A DNA stretch of 64,000 nucleotides from the NCBI RefSeq assembly GCF_900107275.1, contig NZ_FNPI01000013.1, positions 90,752 to 154,751 on the forward strand, read 5' to 3'. How positions within the stretch are numbered: position 1 is the stretch's first letter; each line of letters opens with the position of its first letter. A model generated the notes under the pieces. It was not told where the DNA came from and ran no database searches. It saw nothing but the letters and a program-made list of their open reading frames with translations. This document shows, piece by piece, positions 1-9,358 of this stretch. This stretch comes from Evansella caseinilytica. Its GTDB lineage: Bacteria; Bacillota; Bacilli; Bacillales; Salisediminibacteriaceae. Made by a program: the position numbers and the translations under genes.

Positions 1-2
1 AG

Positions 3-929
3 CTTGGCTACATGATGTTGGCATTGGGAACAGGCGGATATGTCGCCGGGTTATTTCATTTAATGACGCACGCCTTTTTTAAAGCGCTGCTATTTCTTGG
101 TGCCGGAAGTGTCATTTTTGCCTTGCATCACCGGCAGGATATCCGTAAGATGGGCGGACTTTGGAAACGGATGAAAGTCACGTCTGTCACCTTCCTGATC
201 GGAGCGTTGGCCATTGCGGGAATCTTTCCGCTGGCAGGCTTCTGGAGTAAGGAAGGAATTTTGGCGGCGGCATGGGAAGGCGGAGACATGTTTCTTTTCA
301 TCATCGCCGTTGTGACAGCGTTCATGACTGCGTTTTACATGTTCCGTTTGTTCTTTAAAGCATTTACCGGGGAGTTCCGCGGCGACCACGAACCGCATGA
401 AAATACGAAGCTGATGACCATTCCCCTGACTGTATTGGCGATTTTGGCTGTTGCGGCCGGATTCGTCAACACGCCGTTTTCCCTAGGGCTGGAAACATTT
501 TTGACAGACGGACTCCACGTTGGGCATCAGGCGCACGGTGAGCTTTGGCTTGCTGTTCTGTCGATTGCGGTTGCGCTTGCCGGTATCGGGCTGGCTTGGG
601 CGATGTACGGAAAGGGCGCGATTCGCGAGGACTTCCTTTCACAAAAAGTGCCTGGTGTGCACAAGCTTTTGCTGAATAAATATTACTTGGATGAGCTTTA
701 TCAAAAGGTTTTTGTAAGTCCGACAGTAGCTATCGGCAAATTTTTCTGGGAGGTTGACAGATTGTTTATCGATGGCATCGTCAATTTCGTCGGCCGGGCA
801 ACGCGCGGTTCAGGCCGGGCTTTTGCAAAACGGCATGACGGTCAGCTGCAAACATACGGTCTTGTTACCATCATCGGAGGACTGGTAGTCATTGCAGTTG
901 CCTTCGTGCTAAGGGGGTATATCGGATGA
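3..929 (+). CDS. nuoL: NADH-quinone oxidoreductase subunit L, C-terminal part
   Basis: Proton-pumping antiporter-like membrane subunit of respiratory complex I. The reading frame is open from the window edge, so only the last ~308 residues are present; the first visible ATG is internal. The stretch THAFFKALLFLGAGSV is the well-conserved NuoL/Mrp-antiporter helix. Many hydrophobic helices follow, then the long lateral helix region near LLLNKYYLDELYQKVF and a final membrane anchor. The stop overlaps the nuoM start by four bases (ATGA), so translation is probably coupled. The order L-M-N is the usual end of a nuo operon. Family assignment is firm; the N-terminus lies outside the window. Confidence 0.95.
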   Translation, partial: LGYMMLALGTGGYVAGLFHLMTHAFFKALLFLGAGSVIFALHHRQDIRKMGGLWKRMKVTSVTFLIGALAIAGIFPLAGFWSKEGILAAAWEGGDMFLFIIAVVTAFMTAFYMFRLFFKAFTGEFRGDHEPHENTKLMTIPLTVLAILAVAAGFVNTPFSLGLETFLTDGLHVGHQAHGELWLAVLSIAVALAGIGLAWAMYGKGAIREDFLSQKVPGVHKLLLNKYYLDELYQKVFVSPTVAIGKFFWEVDRLFIDGIVNFVGRATRGSGRAFAKRHDGQLQTYGLVTIIGGLVVIAVAFVLRGYIG

Positions 930-2458
930 TCCCGAACATTCTTACAATTCTTCTCATGATACCATTAGCCGGAGCAGTGCTGATACTGACAATACCGAAA
1001 GAAAACAAAAATGTTATTCGGTCGCTGGCGATCGGGACGTCGATTGTTGCGCTTATCGTGTCGATCGTCGTTTGGGGAGCATTCGATCGTTCGATAACGG
1101 GATTGCAGTTTGCTCAGCTTGTGCCTTGGTTTGATCTCGGGTATTTGACGATCAACTATGAAATCGGTATTGACGGTTTATCAATGCCGCTGTTGCTGTT
1201 AACGACATTCGTAACAACATTGTCGCTTTTTGCTTCGTTGTCCATTAAAGAGCGGGTCAAGGAGTTTTATATCAGTTCCCTTGTGCTGCTAACGGGAATG
1301 CTTGGCGTGTTTGTTGCGCTCGATATGTTCTTGTTCTTCCTTTTCTTTGAACTGACGCTGATCCCGATGTTCTTTATCATCGGTATTTGGGGCGGAAAAG
1401 CAAAGGATTATGCCGCCTTTAAGTTCCTTGTTTACACGGGACTAGGGAGCGGAATTATGTTCATTACCTTTATCGCCATGTACTATTTTGGTGCGAAGGC
1501 GATGTATTTTCAGGATACATCGTTCAGCATCGTTCAGTTGGCCGAGGTTTTTGCCAATCCGGCAAACGAAAACGTGCTGACATCGGCGGTGCGCGGCGGC
1601 TTGTTCCTTGCTTTGTTTGTTGCGTTTGCGATCAAACTGCCTGTTTTTCCGTTTCACACGTGGTTGCCGAATGCCCACGTTGAAGCGCCGACAGCAGCGA
1701 GTATGATTTTAGCGGGAATCTTGCTGAAAATGGGCGGGTATGGTTTAATCCGTATCGGTATAGGAATTCTGCCTGACCAGGCGGCGCGGTTCGCCACTTT
1801 GATTGCCGTTTTGGGAGTTGTCAACATCATTTACGGGGCGCTGCTGGCCCTTGTACAAACGGATTTAAAGCGGCTTGTCGCCTTTTCCAGTATCAGTCAT
1901 ATGGGGATCGTATTGCTGGGGATCGCGTCCTTTACGGAATCTGGCTTGCAAGGGGCGATCTTCCAGCTTGTATCGCACGGATTTATTTCAGCGTTGCTGT
2001 TCTTTATGGTCGGAGCGATTTATGAACGGACAAAAACGAGAACGATTTCCGAAATGGGCGGACTCTCCAAATCGATTCCGATTCTGGCAGGGTTCATGCT
2101 TGCGGCTGCCATGGCTTCCGTCGGTCTTCCGGGGTTATCGGGCTTCGTTAGTGAATTGCTTGCTTTTATCGGAATTTTTGGCGCCTCCGCCGAGATTATT
2201 CCGGCAGCAAAGGCTTTCGGGGTGATTGCCGGGCTGGGTATTATCTTAACCGCCGCTTATCTGTTATGGGCAATGCAGCGAACGACGTTCGGACAACTTG
2301 ATGAAAAGTTCAGCGGATTGCCGGATGCCCGGCCGCTGGAATATATTCCGATGATCGGCTTGTTCGGGTTAAGCTTGCTCATCGGTATCTATCCGAACAT
2401 CTTAAGTGACGTCATCAATATTACAGTAATCGACATCTTGTCGAAGATAGGGGGTTAA
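926..2458 (+). CDS. nuoM: NADH-quinone oxidoreductase subunit M
   Basis: Second antiporter-like proton-pumping subunit of complex I, 510 residues, about 14 membrane helices. Expected key residues are visible: Glu142 in FELTLIPMFF, Lys237 in AIKLPVFPFHTW and Lys268 in GILLKMGGYG, plus the conserved HTWLPNAHVEAPTAASM segment. ATG overlaps the nuoL stop and is preceded by an AAGGGGG ribosome binding site at 911-917. Length is typical for bacterial NuoM. The gene is followed after five bases by nuoN in the same operon. Confidence 0.96.
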   Translation: MIPNILTILLMIPLAGAVLILTIPKENKNVIRSLAIGTSIVALIVSIVVWGAFDRSITGLQFAQLVPWFDLGYLTINYEIGIDGLSMPLLLLTTFVTTLSLFASLSIKERVKEFYISSLVLLTGMLGVFVALDMFLFFLFFELTLIPMFFIIGIWGGKAKDYAAFKFLVYTGLGSGIMFITFIAMYYFGAKAMYFQDTSFSIVQLAEVFANPANENVLTSAVRGGLFLALFVAFAIKLPVFPFHTWLPNAHVEAPTAASMILAGILLKMGGYGLIRIGIGILPDQAARFATLIAVLGVVNIIYGALLALVQTDLKRLVAFSSISHMGIVLLGIASFTESGLQGAIFQLVSHGFISALLFFMVGAIYERTKTRTISEMGGLSKSIPILAGFMLAAAMASVGLPGLSGFVSELLAFIGIFGASAEIIPAAKAFGVIAGLGIILTAAYLLWAMQRTTFGQLDEKFSGLPDARPLEYIPMIGLFGLSLLIGIYPNILSDVINITVIDILSKIGG

Positions 2459-2463
2459 AGACA

Positions 2464-3921
2464 ATGTCAGCTTTTGATGCCAACTGGTCTTTAATGACTC
2501 CAGAAATTGTTTTAGCAGCCCTAGCATTGCTCATTTTTACCATCGATTTCATGACAGGAATAAGGGAGAAAAAGCCTTATCTTGGACGTTTAAGTATTTT
2601 GGCATTGCTCGTTTCCGCCTTCCTTGTTTTATTTATGAACGGTGAAGGTGGGGCTATTGCCGACATTTTCATTGTTGATACCTTTTCGACGGTTTTTAAA
2701 ATCATTCTGCTGCTTGCGGTGGCAATGGTAATCGCCATCAGCATGCATTACCTGGATAAAAACGACGATGTGTATCAAGGAGAATTTTATTCGTTGATGC
2801 TCTTTGCGACGCTCGGTGCGATGTTGATGGTTTCTTCCGCTGATTTCGTGACGTTGTTTATCGGCCTTGAGCTGTTAAGCATTTCTTCTTACTGCCTAGC
2901 CGGATTCAAAAAACATCAGCGGAAGTCGACGGAAGCGGCGATTAAATACATCATCCTAGGAGGAACGGCTTCTGCGTTTATTCTCTATGGTATGTCGTTT
3001 TTATACGGATTAACGGGAACGACGAGCGTTGTTGAAATCGGTAAATCCATTCCGGCGTTGTACGCTGATTACCCTTATATCATTACCATGAGCATGCTGT
3101 TTATGCTTGCCGGCTTCGGGTTTAAAATTTCCGCCGTCCCGTTCCACATGTGGGCGCCGGATGTCTATGAAGGGTCACCGACACCGGTAACGGCATTTTT
3201 GTCTGTCGTTTCCAAGCTAGCTGCCTTCGCTCTGGTTATCCGTGTGTTTTTCGTGGCATTTTGGAGCATCAGCGAGGAATGGACGTTCTTGTTCGCCACC
3301 ATTGCTGCGTTGACAATGATAAGCGGTAACTTTATTGCGCTTACTCAGAAAAATGTGAAACGCTTAATGGCGTATTCTGGAATTGCCCAGGCCGGTTACT
3401 TGCTGGTGCCGCTTGCGGTAAGTGCTAATTATGCACCGATGGCGGTAAATACGATTGTATTCTACAGTGTTGCCTATGTGCTCATGACCGCTGGAGCCTT
3501 CGCAGTCATCTCCTATGTGACGGAAGAGTCCCACAGTGAAGAGATGAACAGCTTTGCCGGGTTATACCGCCGCTCACCATTCATGGCGATTGCGATGACA
3601 GTGTTCCTTGTTTCGCTTGCCGGATTGCCGTTTACCGCCGGCTTTGTCGGCAAAGCGCAGATATTTATCGGCGCTGTTACCGGGGAGCTACTCTGGCTCG
3701 CAGTGATCATGATTCTTACGAGTATCATTTCGTTCTATTACTACTTCGGTTTCATTAAGCAAATGTATATGCGTGAACCGAAAGCAAACGATGCGAACCT
3801 GAAAGTGCCGGCCGGGTTATCGGCGGTGATTACCATCGCGCTTGCGTTAACAATCATTTTGGGTGTGCTTCCGGGAATATTAACCAACTTCTTTATGGAA
3901 GTGAGTCACTGGATGTTTTGA
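2464..3921 (+). CDS. nuoN: NADH-quinone oxidoreductase subunit N
   Basis: Third antiporter-like membrane subunit of complex I, 485 residues. Seen: LELLSISSYCLAGF around residue 136, the KISAVPFHMWAPDVYEGSP segment around residue 222, a lysine in the following SVVSKLAAFAL helix, and KNVKRLMAYSGIAQAGY near residue 296, all typical of NuoN. It starts five bases after nuoM with a GGGGG-type ribosome binding site overlapping the nuoM stop. It is the last gene of the operon; a strong intrinsic terminator follows at 4066-4113. Confidence 0.96.
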   Translation: MSAFDANWSLMTPEIVLAALALLIFTIDFMTGIREKKPYLGRLSILALLVSAFLVLFMNGEGGAIADIFIVDTFSTVFKIILLLAVAMVIAISMHYLDKNDDVYQGEFYSLMLFATLGAMLMVSSADFVTLFIGLELLSISSYCLAGFKKHQRKSTEAAIKYIILGGTASAFILYGMSFLYGLTGTTSVVEIGKSIPALYADYPYIITMSMLFMLAGFGFKISAVPFHMWAPDVYEGSPTPVTAFLSVVSKLAAFALVIRVFFVAFWSISEEWTFLFATIAALTMISGNFIALTQKNVKRLMAYSGIAQAGYLLVPLAVSANYAPMAVNTIVFYSVAYVLMTAGAFAVISYVTEESHSEEMNSFAGLYRRSPFMAIAMTVFLVSLAGLPFTAGFVGKAQIFIGAVTGELLWLAVIMILTSIISFYYYFGFIKQMYMREPKANDANLKVPAGLSAVITIALALTIILGVLPGILTNFFMEVSHWMF

Positions 3922-4065
3922 GCATTCTCTAAAGAACGGCTGTGGGCTGTCTCACTAGATAAAACCCTCGTTTGGACCGCCCGCAGCCCGCTTGCTCTTG
4001 AAGGAGAAGTCTCTCCAAAATCTAGTTAGGAACGGATTAAAGAAATAACGATTCGGTCATAAAAC

Positions 4066-4113
4066 AGCCTCCTTCATCGAACAACTGTTACAGCGGTGAA
4101 AGGGGCTTTTTTC
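4066..4113 (+). terminator. Intrinsic terminator of the nuo operon
   Basis: An imperfect 14-base-pair stem (left arm from AGCCTCCTTCATCG, right arm CGGTGAAAGGGGCT, with two G-U pairs and one mismatch) is followed by a run of six T. It lies ~145 bp after nuoN. The T run directly abuts the dispersed repeat starting at 4114. Confidence 0.7.
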
Positions 4114-4480
4114 GTGCTTGTTCAATAAAGATCGGTTTTTATCTATTTGAACAAGTACGAAGCAACAAGCAACACTTCTCAGACAAGCAACGAGCTGTCT
4201 CATCGTGTCATCGCGCGCGATGGCACTTGGATATTCGTCGAAGCGATGCTTGCAGAGGAAGAGACAATAGGTGGAGCCGATGCATTCTTTTCAGGCCGGC
4301 TGTGAGTGGTTTTCTCAGAGTCAGGATGACGACATTCCGCCGTTACTCACAGGACGTGAGTAGTACTTAAGCGGAATTGGAGGATGGTGACATTCCGCCG
4401 TTGCCTATAGGACGTGGGCAGCACTTAAGCGGCATTGGGCGCATCGTGTGGAACCATTGCCTTTTTGAACACGCTCTTTT
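4114..4480 (+). mobile_element. MITE-like dispersed repeat, near-full copy
   Basis: One of the longer copies of a non-coding repeat family seen at several places in this window. The left end is a hairpin (GTGCTTGTTCAATAAAG, short loop, then the inverted copy); the right end is CTTTTTGAACACGCTCT. The interior holds GAGACAAT, GGAGCCGATGCATTCTTTT and two GACATTCCGCCGTT modules shared with the copy at 16986-17398. No transposase or plausible protein is encoded. Confidence 0.75.
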
Positions 4481-5317
4481 AAGCTGTTTTTTTAAACTGT
4501 GTTGCTGTGTTGTATTTGGAGCGATTTTTGAAAATAACATAGCCTTTTCATGACAAAAACATTGCTAAACGACGATGTGATTTTTTTACTTTCATGCATT
4601 GAGATGGTTGCCTTTGATATATCCACTTTTTTGTTGAAAAATGGCAGATGTCGAATTTCAGAGAGTTTTGTCGCTGTGGCTTTGCGATGGAAAATGGGAA
4701 AAATTGATTGGTGATTATTTGCTGAATTTCGAATATGATGTACGGTGGAAAAATTATTCTCATGACCGGACATAAATGGGTTAATTCCTGAACAGGATGT
4801 CAGCTTTTTTGCTTATTCCAAACATTCAGAAAAACCTGGAAACGACTGTCAATATCGGTTAGTCGGCATCGTTGCAAAAGTGAAAATTTTAACAAAATGG
4901 TGAACAGTGATACGTTGATTTTGTCTAATTTCCCTTAGAATTAGCGTAAATGTAAAAAAAAACATGGCATTTTACAAGGAAGTTCGCTATTATTAACATT
5001 GTGACCGTATGTTCATCATGAACGTCATACTAACAGCGTTAATAATAACGGCCTGAGGGCAAAGGAAATAGCAATGTAAAACAGGCAAGAAAGCGCAATG
5101 GATTTTTTGTTAAAGGCTCGTTTTCGTTAATCTTTGTTATTTTGGACCATTTTAGAAAATAACATTATCTTTACAAGACAGATGTATTCGTTTGAACGGC
5201 TAATTTATTTTCACAAGCTTCAGTGCAGGCATTGAATAGCAAAGCTTGCTTGGCTTATGCACCAAAAAAACAAAGTGCGACAATGGTTTAATAGCCTTTT
5301 TTGAAAGGGGAAAGTAA
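4481..5317. other. Long A/T-rich intergenic region before the DUF1146 gene
   Basis: No convincing gene was found; short reading frames here lack ribosome binding sites. The region holds an imperfect inverted repeat at 4985-5050 and a short sequence at 5111-5152 (AAAGGCTCGTTTTCG then TTGGACCATTTT) that resembles one at 42938-42980. Confidence 0.5.
4985..5050. repeat. Imperfect nested inverted repeat
   Basis: Outer arms CGCTATTATTAAC and GTTAATAATAACG pair over 13 positions with one mismatch. Inside them GTATG and CATAC flank the palindrome GTTCATCATGAAC. It could be an RNA fold or a regulator site upstream of the DUF1146 gene; no T run follows, so it is not an obvious terminator. Confidence 0.5.
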
Positions 5318-5551
5318 ATGCTGGACTCATTAGGCCAACAAGGATTACTGGGCATTATCGTTAATTTAATGGTGCTTACAATCGTCTGGTGGTCGATTCA
5401 ATCGTTCAATTTTGATGTGTTTTTCAAAAAAGGGGACGAGTGGAGAGCGAAAGTATTTGTGATTCTCATTACGATTGCGTTGACGCACCTTGTCAGCAGT
5501 TTCTTGTTAAATTACTTAAATTGGTCAATGATGCTCAGGTATTTGTTTTAA
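5318..5551 (+). CDS. ywzB: DUF1146 family small membrane protein (YwzB-like)
   Basis: Small 77-residue integral membrane protein of unknown function with two predicted helices (about residues 9-28 and 45-66). Sequence features such as GQQGLLGI, the VWWSIQSFNFD segment and the C-terminal LNYLNWSMMLRYLF match the DUF1146/YwzB family, and the position between complex I genes and ywmB-murA is the usual one in bacilli. ATG follows GAAAGGGGAAAG. The stop codon TAA lies exactly at the junction with the repeat element starting at 5551; its last base belongs to the element. Confidence 0.85.
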   Translation: MLDSLGQQGLLGIIVNLMVLTIVWWSIQSFNFDVFFKKGDEWRAKVFVILITIALTHLVSSFLLNYLNWSMMLRYLF

Positions 5552-5817
5552 TTGTTTGTTCAAAAGGCTCGCTTTTTGAATTAATACAATGCTATGAGTG
5601 GAGCCGATGTGTTCTTTTACCGGCTATGAATGGTTCTCCCGGAACCAGGATGGAGACATTCCGCCGTTGTTGCTCACATATGCAACCTGACTTTGTCTCA
5701 TCGAGTCAATTTGCGTTGAGTTACCGCAGATGCAGAACGTGAGCGGTAGCAGTAGCAGCAGTTAACCGGAATTGCGGGTTGCATCGTGCTGAATCATTGC
5801 CTTTATGATCACGCTCT
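5551..5817 (+). mobile_element. MITE-like dispersed repeat at the ywzB stop codon
   Basis: Starts ATTGTTTGTTCAAAAG and ends CTTTATGATCACGCTCT. The interior shares GAGTGGAGCCGATG, GGAGACATTCCGCCG and the TCATCGAGTCAATTTGCGT module with the copy at 16986-17398. TTA occurs on both sides (5548-5550 and 5818-5820), a possible 3-bp target duplication. A lone half-end (AGTGTTTGTTCAAAAAATG) follows at 5820. The in-frame translations are not protein-like. Confidence 0.7.
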
Positions 5818-6094
5818 TTAGTGTTTGTTCAAAAAATGATATGAAAATGATGACAGTATGGTAAGCATTGGAAAGCTGAAAAATAATTTTTAATTACTAA
5901 TAATATTTATTATTAGGTTAAAAATTGTGTCTTTCTCTGTGAAAAAAAGAACAGATAATGTCGTTTCAAATGCGAAAAAAGACATGTCTTGTCAATGATT
6001 AGAGGATTATTCCATGTATGACTTTCTCCCGATAAGCCAACAATTTTAATAAAGAGATGGCGTTCGTTTCGAACGGAAACGGGAGAGGATTACA

Positions 6095-6880
6095 ATGGGG
6101 AAAAACAGGCAGACCCTCGCATTCATCGCAGTGTTGATTTTCAGCTTTGTTCTTATCTCTAATGCAACAAGCACCCGCTCAAATGCAGACAATACCGCAC
6201 AATTACCGCAACAAACCTTACTTCTGATGGGGAAAACGATGGAGTCGCTCGATATACATGCAACTCGTTTTCATGTTTATGGCCGTCACCAAAAGGATGA
6301 TTGGGCATCTGATCGTGAAGTAACGGCATATTTGGATGAATGGAAGCAGGCATACGACCGGGTAGTTTGGACGCTGACAGAAGATAAAGAAAATGAAAAA
6401 AGAAAATTAATGGGAACTTTTTCTGATCCATTGTCGTCTTATACAGAGGAGATAACGATTCATGTTCAACAGACGGCAGACGATCGCATTGCAACGTATA
6501 CCATCTACGAAGCATCGTACCATTCCAACGTGAATACGGAAACAGTGATGACGGAGCTTTTTTATTCCGGATCGCCGGTGACTCGCTTTGATCCAACAGA
6601 CGTTTTTCTAAGAGCGGAAGGAATTGCTTATGGGAAAAATAAGGGCGAAGTCCACGAAATGAGTCAGTCTATTTTGAATGCTTTCTCTGCGCAGGCGGTG
6701 GAAGGCCTGGAAGAAGACTTTTTTGTATCTCAGTCCGCGCTCACGCCATTGTGGGACAGAATCATTGATACAAACGGAAAAAAGATGAATTTACAAATTG
6801 CATTAAGAGAAATAAATAACGGATTGGGCGGTCAAACAACCGTCACAATTGGCACACCAATTATAACCACTGAATATTAA
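6095..6880 (+). CDS. ywmB: YwmB family secreted protein
   Basis: 261-residue protein with an N-terminal hydrophobic segment (residues 8-24) typical of a signal peptide or anchor; the rest is soluble and extracytoplasmic. YwmB is a conserved sporulation-era protein of unknown role with a TATA-box-binding-like fold. Identification rests on size, the signal segment and its place directly upstream of murA and spoIID, as in B. subtilis, together with the overall pattern (DREVTAYLDEWKQAYD, GSPVTRFDPTDVFLRAEGI). ATG follows GGGAGAGGATTACA. Likely transcribed with murA, 33 bp downstream. Confidence 0.8.
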   Translation: MGKNRQTLAFIAVLIFSFVLISNATSTRSNADNTAQLPQQTLLLMGKTMESLDIHATRFHVYGRHQKDDWASDREVTAYLDEWKQAYDRVVWTLTEDKENEKRKLMGTFSDPLSSYTEEITIHVQQTADDRIATYTIYEASYHSNVNTETVMTELFYSGSPVTRFDPTDVFLRAEGIAYGKNKGEVHEMSQSILNAFSAQAVEGLEEDFFVSQSALTPLWDRIIDTNGKKMNLQIALREINNGLGGQTTVTIGTPIITTEY

Positions 6881-6913
6881 TAATATAGAATCTGGACGCG
6901 GAGGGGAATACGT

Positions 6914-8236
6914 GTGGAAAAAATTATCGTCCGCGGTGGCAGGGGCTTGAACGGCACTGTCCGCATCGAAGGAGCAAAGAATGCCGTCTTGCCGGTCATC
7001 GCTGCATCCATTTTGGCTAGCGAAGGCAAGAGTAACATTTATGATGTACCAGCACTTGCTGATGTATACACCATTAACGAAGTTTTACGGAATTTAAATT
7101 GTGAAGTGGAATATGAAAATAATCACATTACTGTAAACGCCGAGGGCATACTCAAAACAGAAGCGCCATTTGAGTACGTTCGAAAAATGCGTGCCTCATT
7201 TCTTGTTATGGGACCGCTGTTGGCCCGGGTGGGACACGCGAGAATCGCTCTTCCGGGCGGCTGTGCAATTGGCTCCCGTCCAATTGACCAGCATCTGAAG
7301 GGCTTTGAAGCAATGGGCGCCGAAGTGGAAATAGGTAACGGTTTTATCGAAGCAAAAGTAGACCAGCTTATCGGTACGAAAATATATCTTGATTTCCCAA
7401 GCGTCGGTGCCACGGAAAATATAATGATGGCCGCAACGATGGCAAAGGGCACGACAATTATTGAAAATGCGGCGGAGGAGCCGGAAATTGTCTGTCTCGC
7501 CAATTATTTGAATGCAATGGGAGCGAAGGTTCGCGGTGCAGGAACAGGAACGATCCGGATCGAAGGTGTGAAAAAGCTTATCGGCGCGGAGCATACGATT
7601 ATACCTGACCGCATCGAAGCGGGCACATTTATGATTGCTGCGGCAATTTCCAAAGGAGACGTCTTCATTGAGAATGTCCTTCCGGAGCATCTTCGCCCAC
7701 TGATTGCAAAGATGACGGAGATGGGCGTCATCATTGTGGAAGAAAGCAACGGACTGCGTGTTATCGGTCCGGAAAAACTGAAAGCCGTTGATATTAAAAC
7801 GATGCCACACCCTGGTTTTCCAACAGACATGCAGGCGCAGATGATGTCACTTCTCCTGCAGGCGGAAGGAACGGCAGTCATTACAGAAACCGTTTTTGAA
7901 AACCGTTTTATGCACGTCGAAGAATTCCGACGGATGAACGGAAACATCAAAATAGAAGGCCGTGCTGCGATCATATCCGGGCCGAATAATCTTCAAGCAG
8001 CCGAAGTGGCCGCGACTGACCTGCGTGCCGGAGCTGCGCTTGTTTTGGCCGGCCTGGTAGCTGACGGCTATACGCGCGTAACGGAACTGAAGCATATTGA
8101 CCGCGGCTATGTAGACTTTGCTGGAAAGCTAAAAAAGCTTGGCGCCGACATTGAGCGTGTCTTTGAAGTTGAAGAAAATGAACTTGAAAATCTTGAAGCA
8201 CCGGCTCCGCTTAAAATGGATCCGAATTTTGCATAA
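6914..8236 (+). CDS. murA: UDP-N-acetylglucosamine 1-carboxyvinyltransferase
   Basis: Catalyses the first committed step of peptidoglycan synthesis, transferring enolpyruvate from phosphoenolpyruvate to UDP-GlcNAc in the cytoplasm. The 440-residue length is normal. The substrate-binding Lys22-Asn23 pair (GAKNAVLPV) and catalytic Cys117 in [12 protein letters not shown], the fosfomycin target, are present. The start is GTG at 6914, after GGAGGGGAA. Synteny with ywmB and spoIID indicates the MurAA rather than the MurAB (MurZ) paralogue. Confidence 0.96.
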   Translation: MEKIIVRGGRGLNGTVRIEGAKNAVLPVIAASILASEGKSNIYDVPALADVYTINEVLRNLNCEVEYENNHITVNAEGILKTEAPFEYVRKMRASFLVMGPLLARVGHARIALPGGCAIGSRPIDQHLKGFEAMGAEVEIGNGFIEAKVDQLIGTKIYLDFPSVGATENIMMAATMAKGTTIIENAAEEPEIVCLANYLNAMGAKVRGAGTGTIRIEGVKKLIGAEHTIIPDRIEAGTFMIAAAISKGDVFIENVLPEHLRPLIAKMTEMGVIIVEESNGLRVIGPEKLKAVDIKTMPHPGFPTDMQAQMMSLLLQAEGTAVITETVFENRFMHVEEFRRMNGNIKIEGRAAIISGPNNLQAAEVAATDLRAGAALVLAGLVADGYTRVTELKHIDRGYVDFAGKLKKLGADIERVFEVEENELENLEAPAPLKMDPNFA

Positions 8237-8820
8237 TTAACTTTAGCTGTATTTAAAGAAGAACAGGGTGATTTTTTTGCACGAAAATGCATTGCAGGTG
8301 CCGCAATCACCCGGATACATACTAAGTTGCGTTCATTTTTTCAACGGCTTGCCGCATCGTCCTTATCGTACGTAACGGCAGACTTCAGAGTAGCTGTAAA
8401 TGATTGCTGATCAAGCGATAGCATGTTATTTTTCCATCCAGAGAAACTTTACGTCATTATTTTATCTGATCAGTAATAGAATATACTTGTAACGATGAAC
8501 AAAGGTAACTTCCTGAACTGCACTGGTTCCAACCCTGCATTTCACGGTGCTGGAAAGTGCAGGAAATGAGGTCGCCGAATGGATGGGTGTCCTTCCTTTG
8601 AAAGGGAGATATCAAGGTGCATTTTGTCTGAAGCGCATGATATCAAAAAAATTAGGAATGATCATCAGCCCAAAGGATAGTTAATTGATACTATGTAAAA
8701 GACAGTAGCGATATTAATCATCCGTACTTTTTTAATGAAAATGAAATATTTCTGGAAAAGTAGTTGTCGCCGATTCGGCGGCATTTTTTTTTTTTTTGTG
8801 GATTTTCAAAAAAGTCCCGA
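8237..8820. other. Intergenic region after murA
   Basis: No gene, RNA or clear terminator was recognised. A weak stem (CCTGCA / TGCAGG) lies near 8536-8568, and a run of 14 T occurs at about 8786. Confidence 0.4.
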
Positions 8821-8980
8821 GAGAGCCTGGATGCTGGCATAGTATCCCGAACGAACACGATTTGGAATAGAAGTGTCAGCAATAGATGCTATAGTGTTTC
8901 GAATGGGCAAAAAACGGGTCAGAAGTACCAGCATAATATATCGTAGTGCCCCAAATGGGCAAGATTCAGGTAGAGTGCTG
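8821..8980. repeat. Degenerate tandem repeat, about three 50-bp units
   Basis: Three diverged units follow one another: one containing CTGGCATAGTATCCCGAACG, one with GCTATAGTGTTTCGAATGGG and one with TATCGTAGTGCCCCAAATGG, each followed by a purine-rich AAGA/GGTCAGAAG-type link. The unit length is near a multiple of three, so the array stays open in one frame and gives a spurious peptide with repeated SVSNGQ-like phrases. Confidence 0.6.
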
Positions 8981-8984
8981 TGAA

Positions 8985-9110
8985 TCTCACCGTTAGTGTT
9001 GGCGCTCCACGGCTCATATACGTCGCTTGTACACTCCGTTGCTCGAGCTTGCTGCGTCGCCGCCCTGCTCCCCCTGTGATGTTCTCCTTTTTATTGATGC
9101 TCTCGCTTTT
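8985..9110 (-). repeat. Dispersed GC-rich repeat, divergent second-family copy
   Basis: Read on the minus strand it runs AAAAAGGAGAACATCACAG, a GC-rich core with GGAGTGTACAAGCGACG, then GGTGAGATTC. The element at 40762-40901 has AAAAAGGAGGACATAACAG, a GC-rich core with GCGTACAC, then GATGAGATTC in the same order. The terminal repeats are not recognisable here, so this may be a decayed or different element. Confidence 0.45.
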
Positions 9111-9358
9111 AAAAAGAGTGATAAAAAGCCATACTGCTTCCAAGGATGACTTTTTCCATGCTTCAAGTTGAAGCAGCAGGAAAAGTTTTTTCTAAATACA
9201 ATGGTAATGACGACAAAATTCTTTTGTTCACAAAATGTTCACGCCCCAGGGGTAAGGAAGACAATCTATTATTTACGTGGCAGTCATGTTCTAAATGGTA
9301 TGGAGATTTCATAGATTATAGACAGAACAGCACAATTTATTATGAGAGGTGAGAGGAT

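Noticed and set aside
3940..3990. Stem GCTGTGGGC / GCCCGCAGC as the nuoN terminator
   Set aside because: The loop is about 31 nt and no T run follows; the hairpin at 4066-4113 is a much better terminator.
3960..4480. CRISPR-like appearance of repeated blocks
   Set aside because: Copies are dispersed over the window, of unequal length and without regular spacers; no cas genes are present.
7196..7810. Long antisense frames over murA
   Set aside because: They lie opposite a highly conserved gene, lack start signals, and reflect codon bias of the sense strand.
9283..9317. SigE promoter for spoIID (GTCATGTT ... CATAGATT)
   Set aside because: The -10 part is only partly matched and the spacing is too long, so it is mentioned but not listed.
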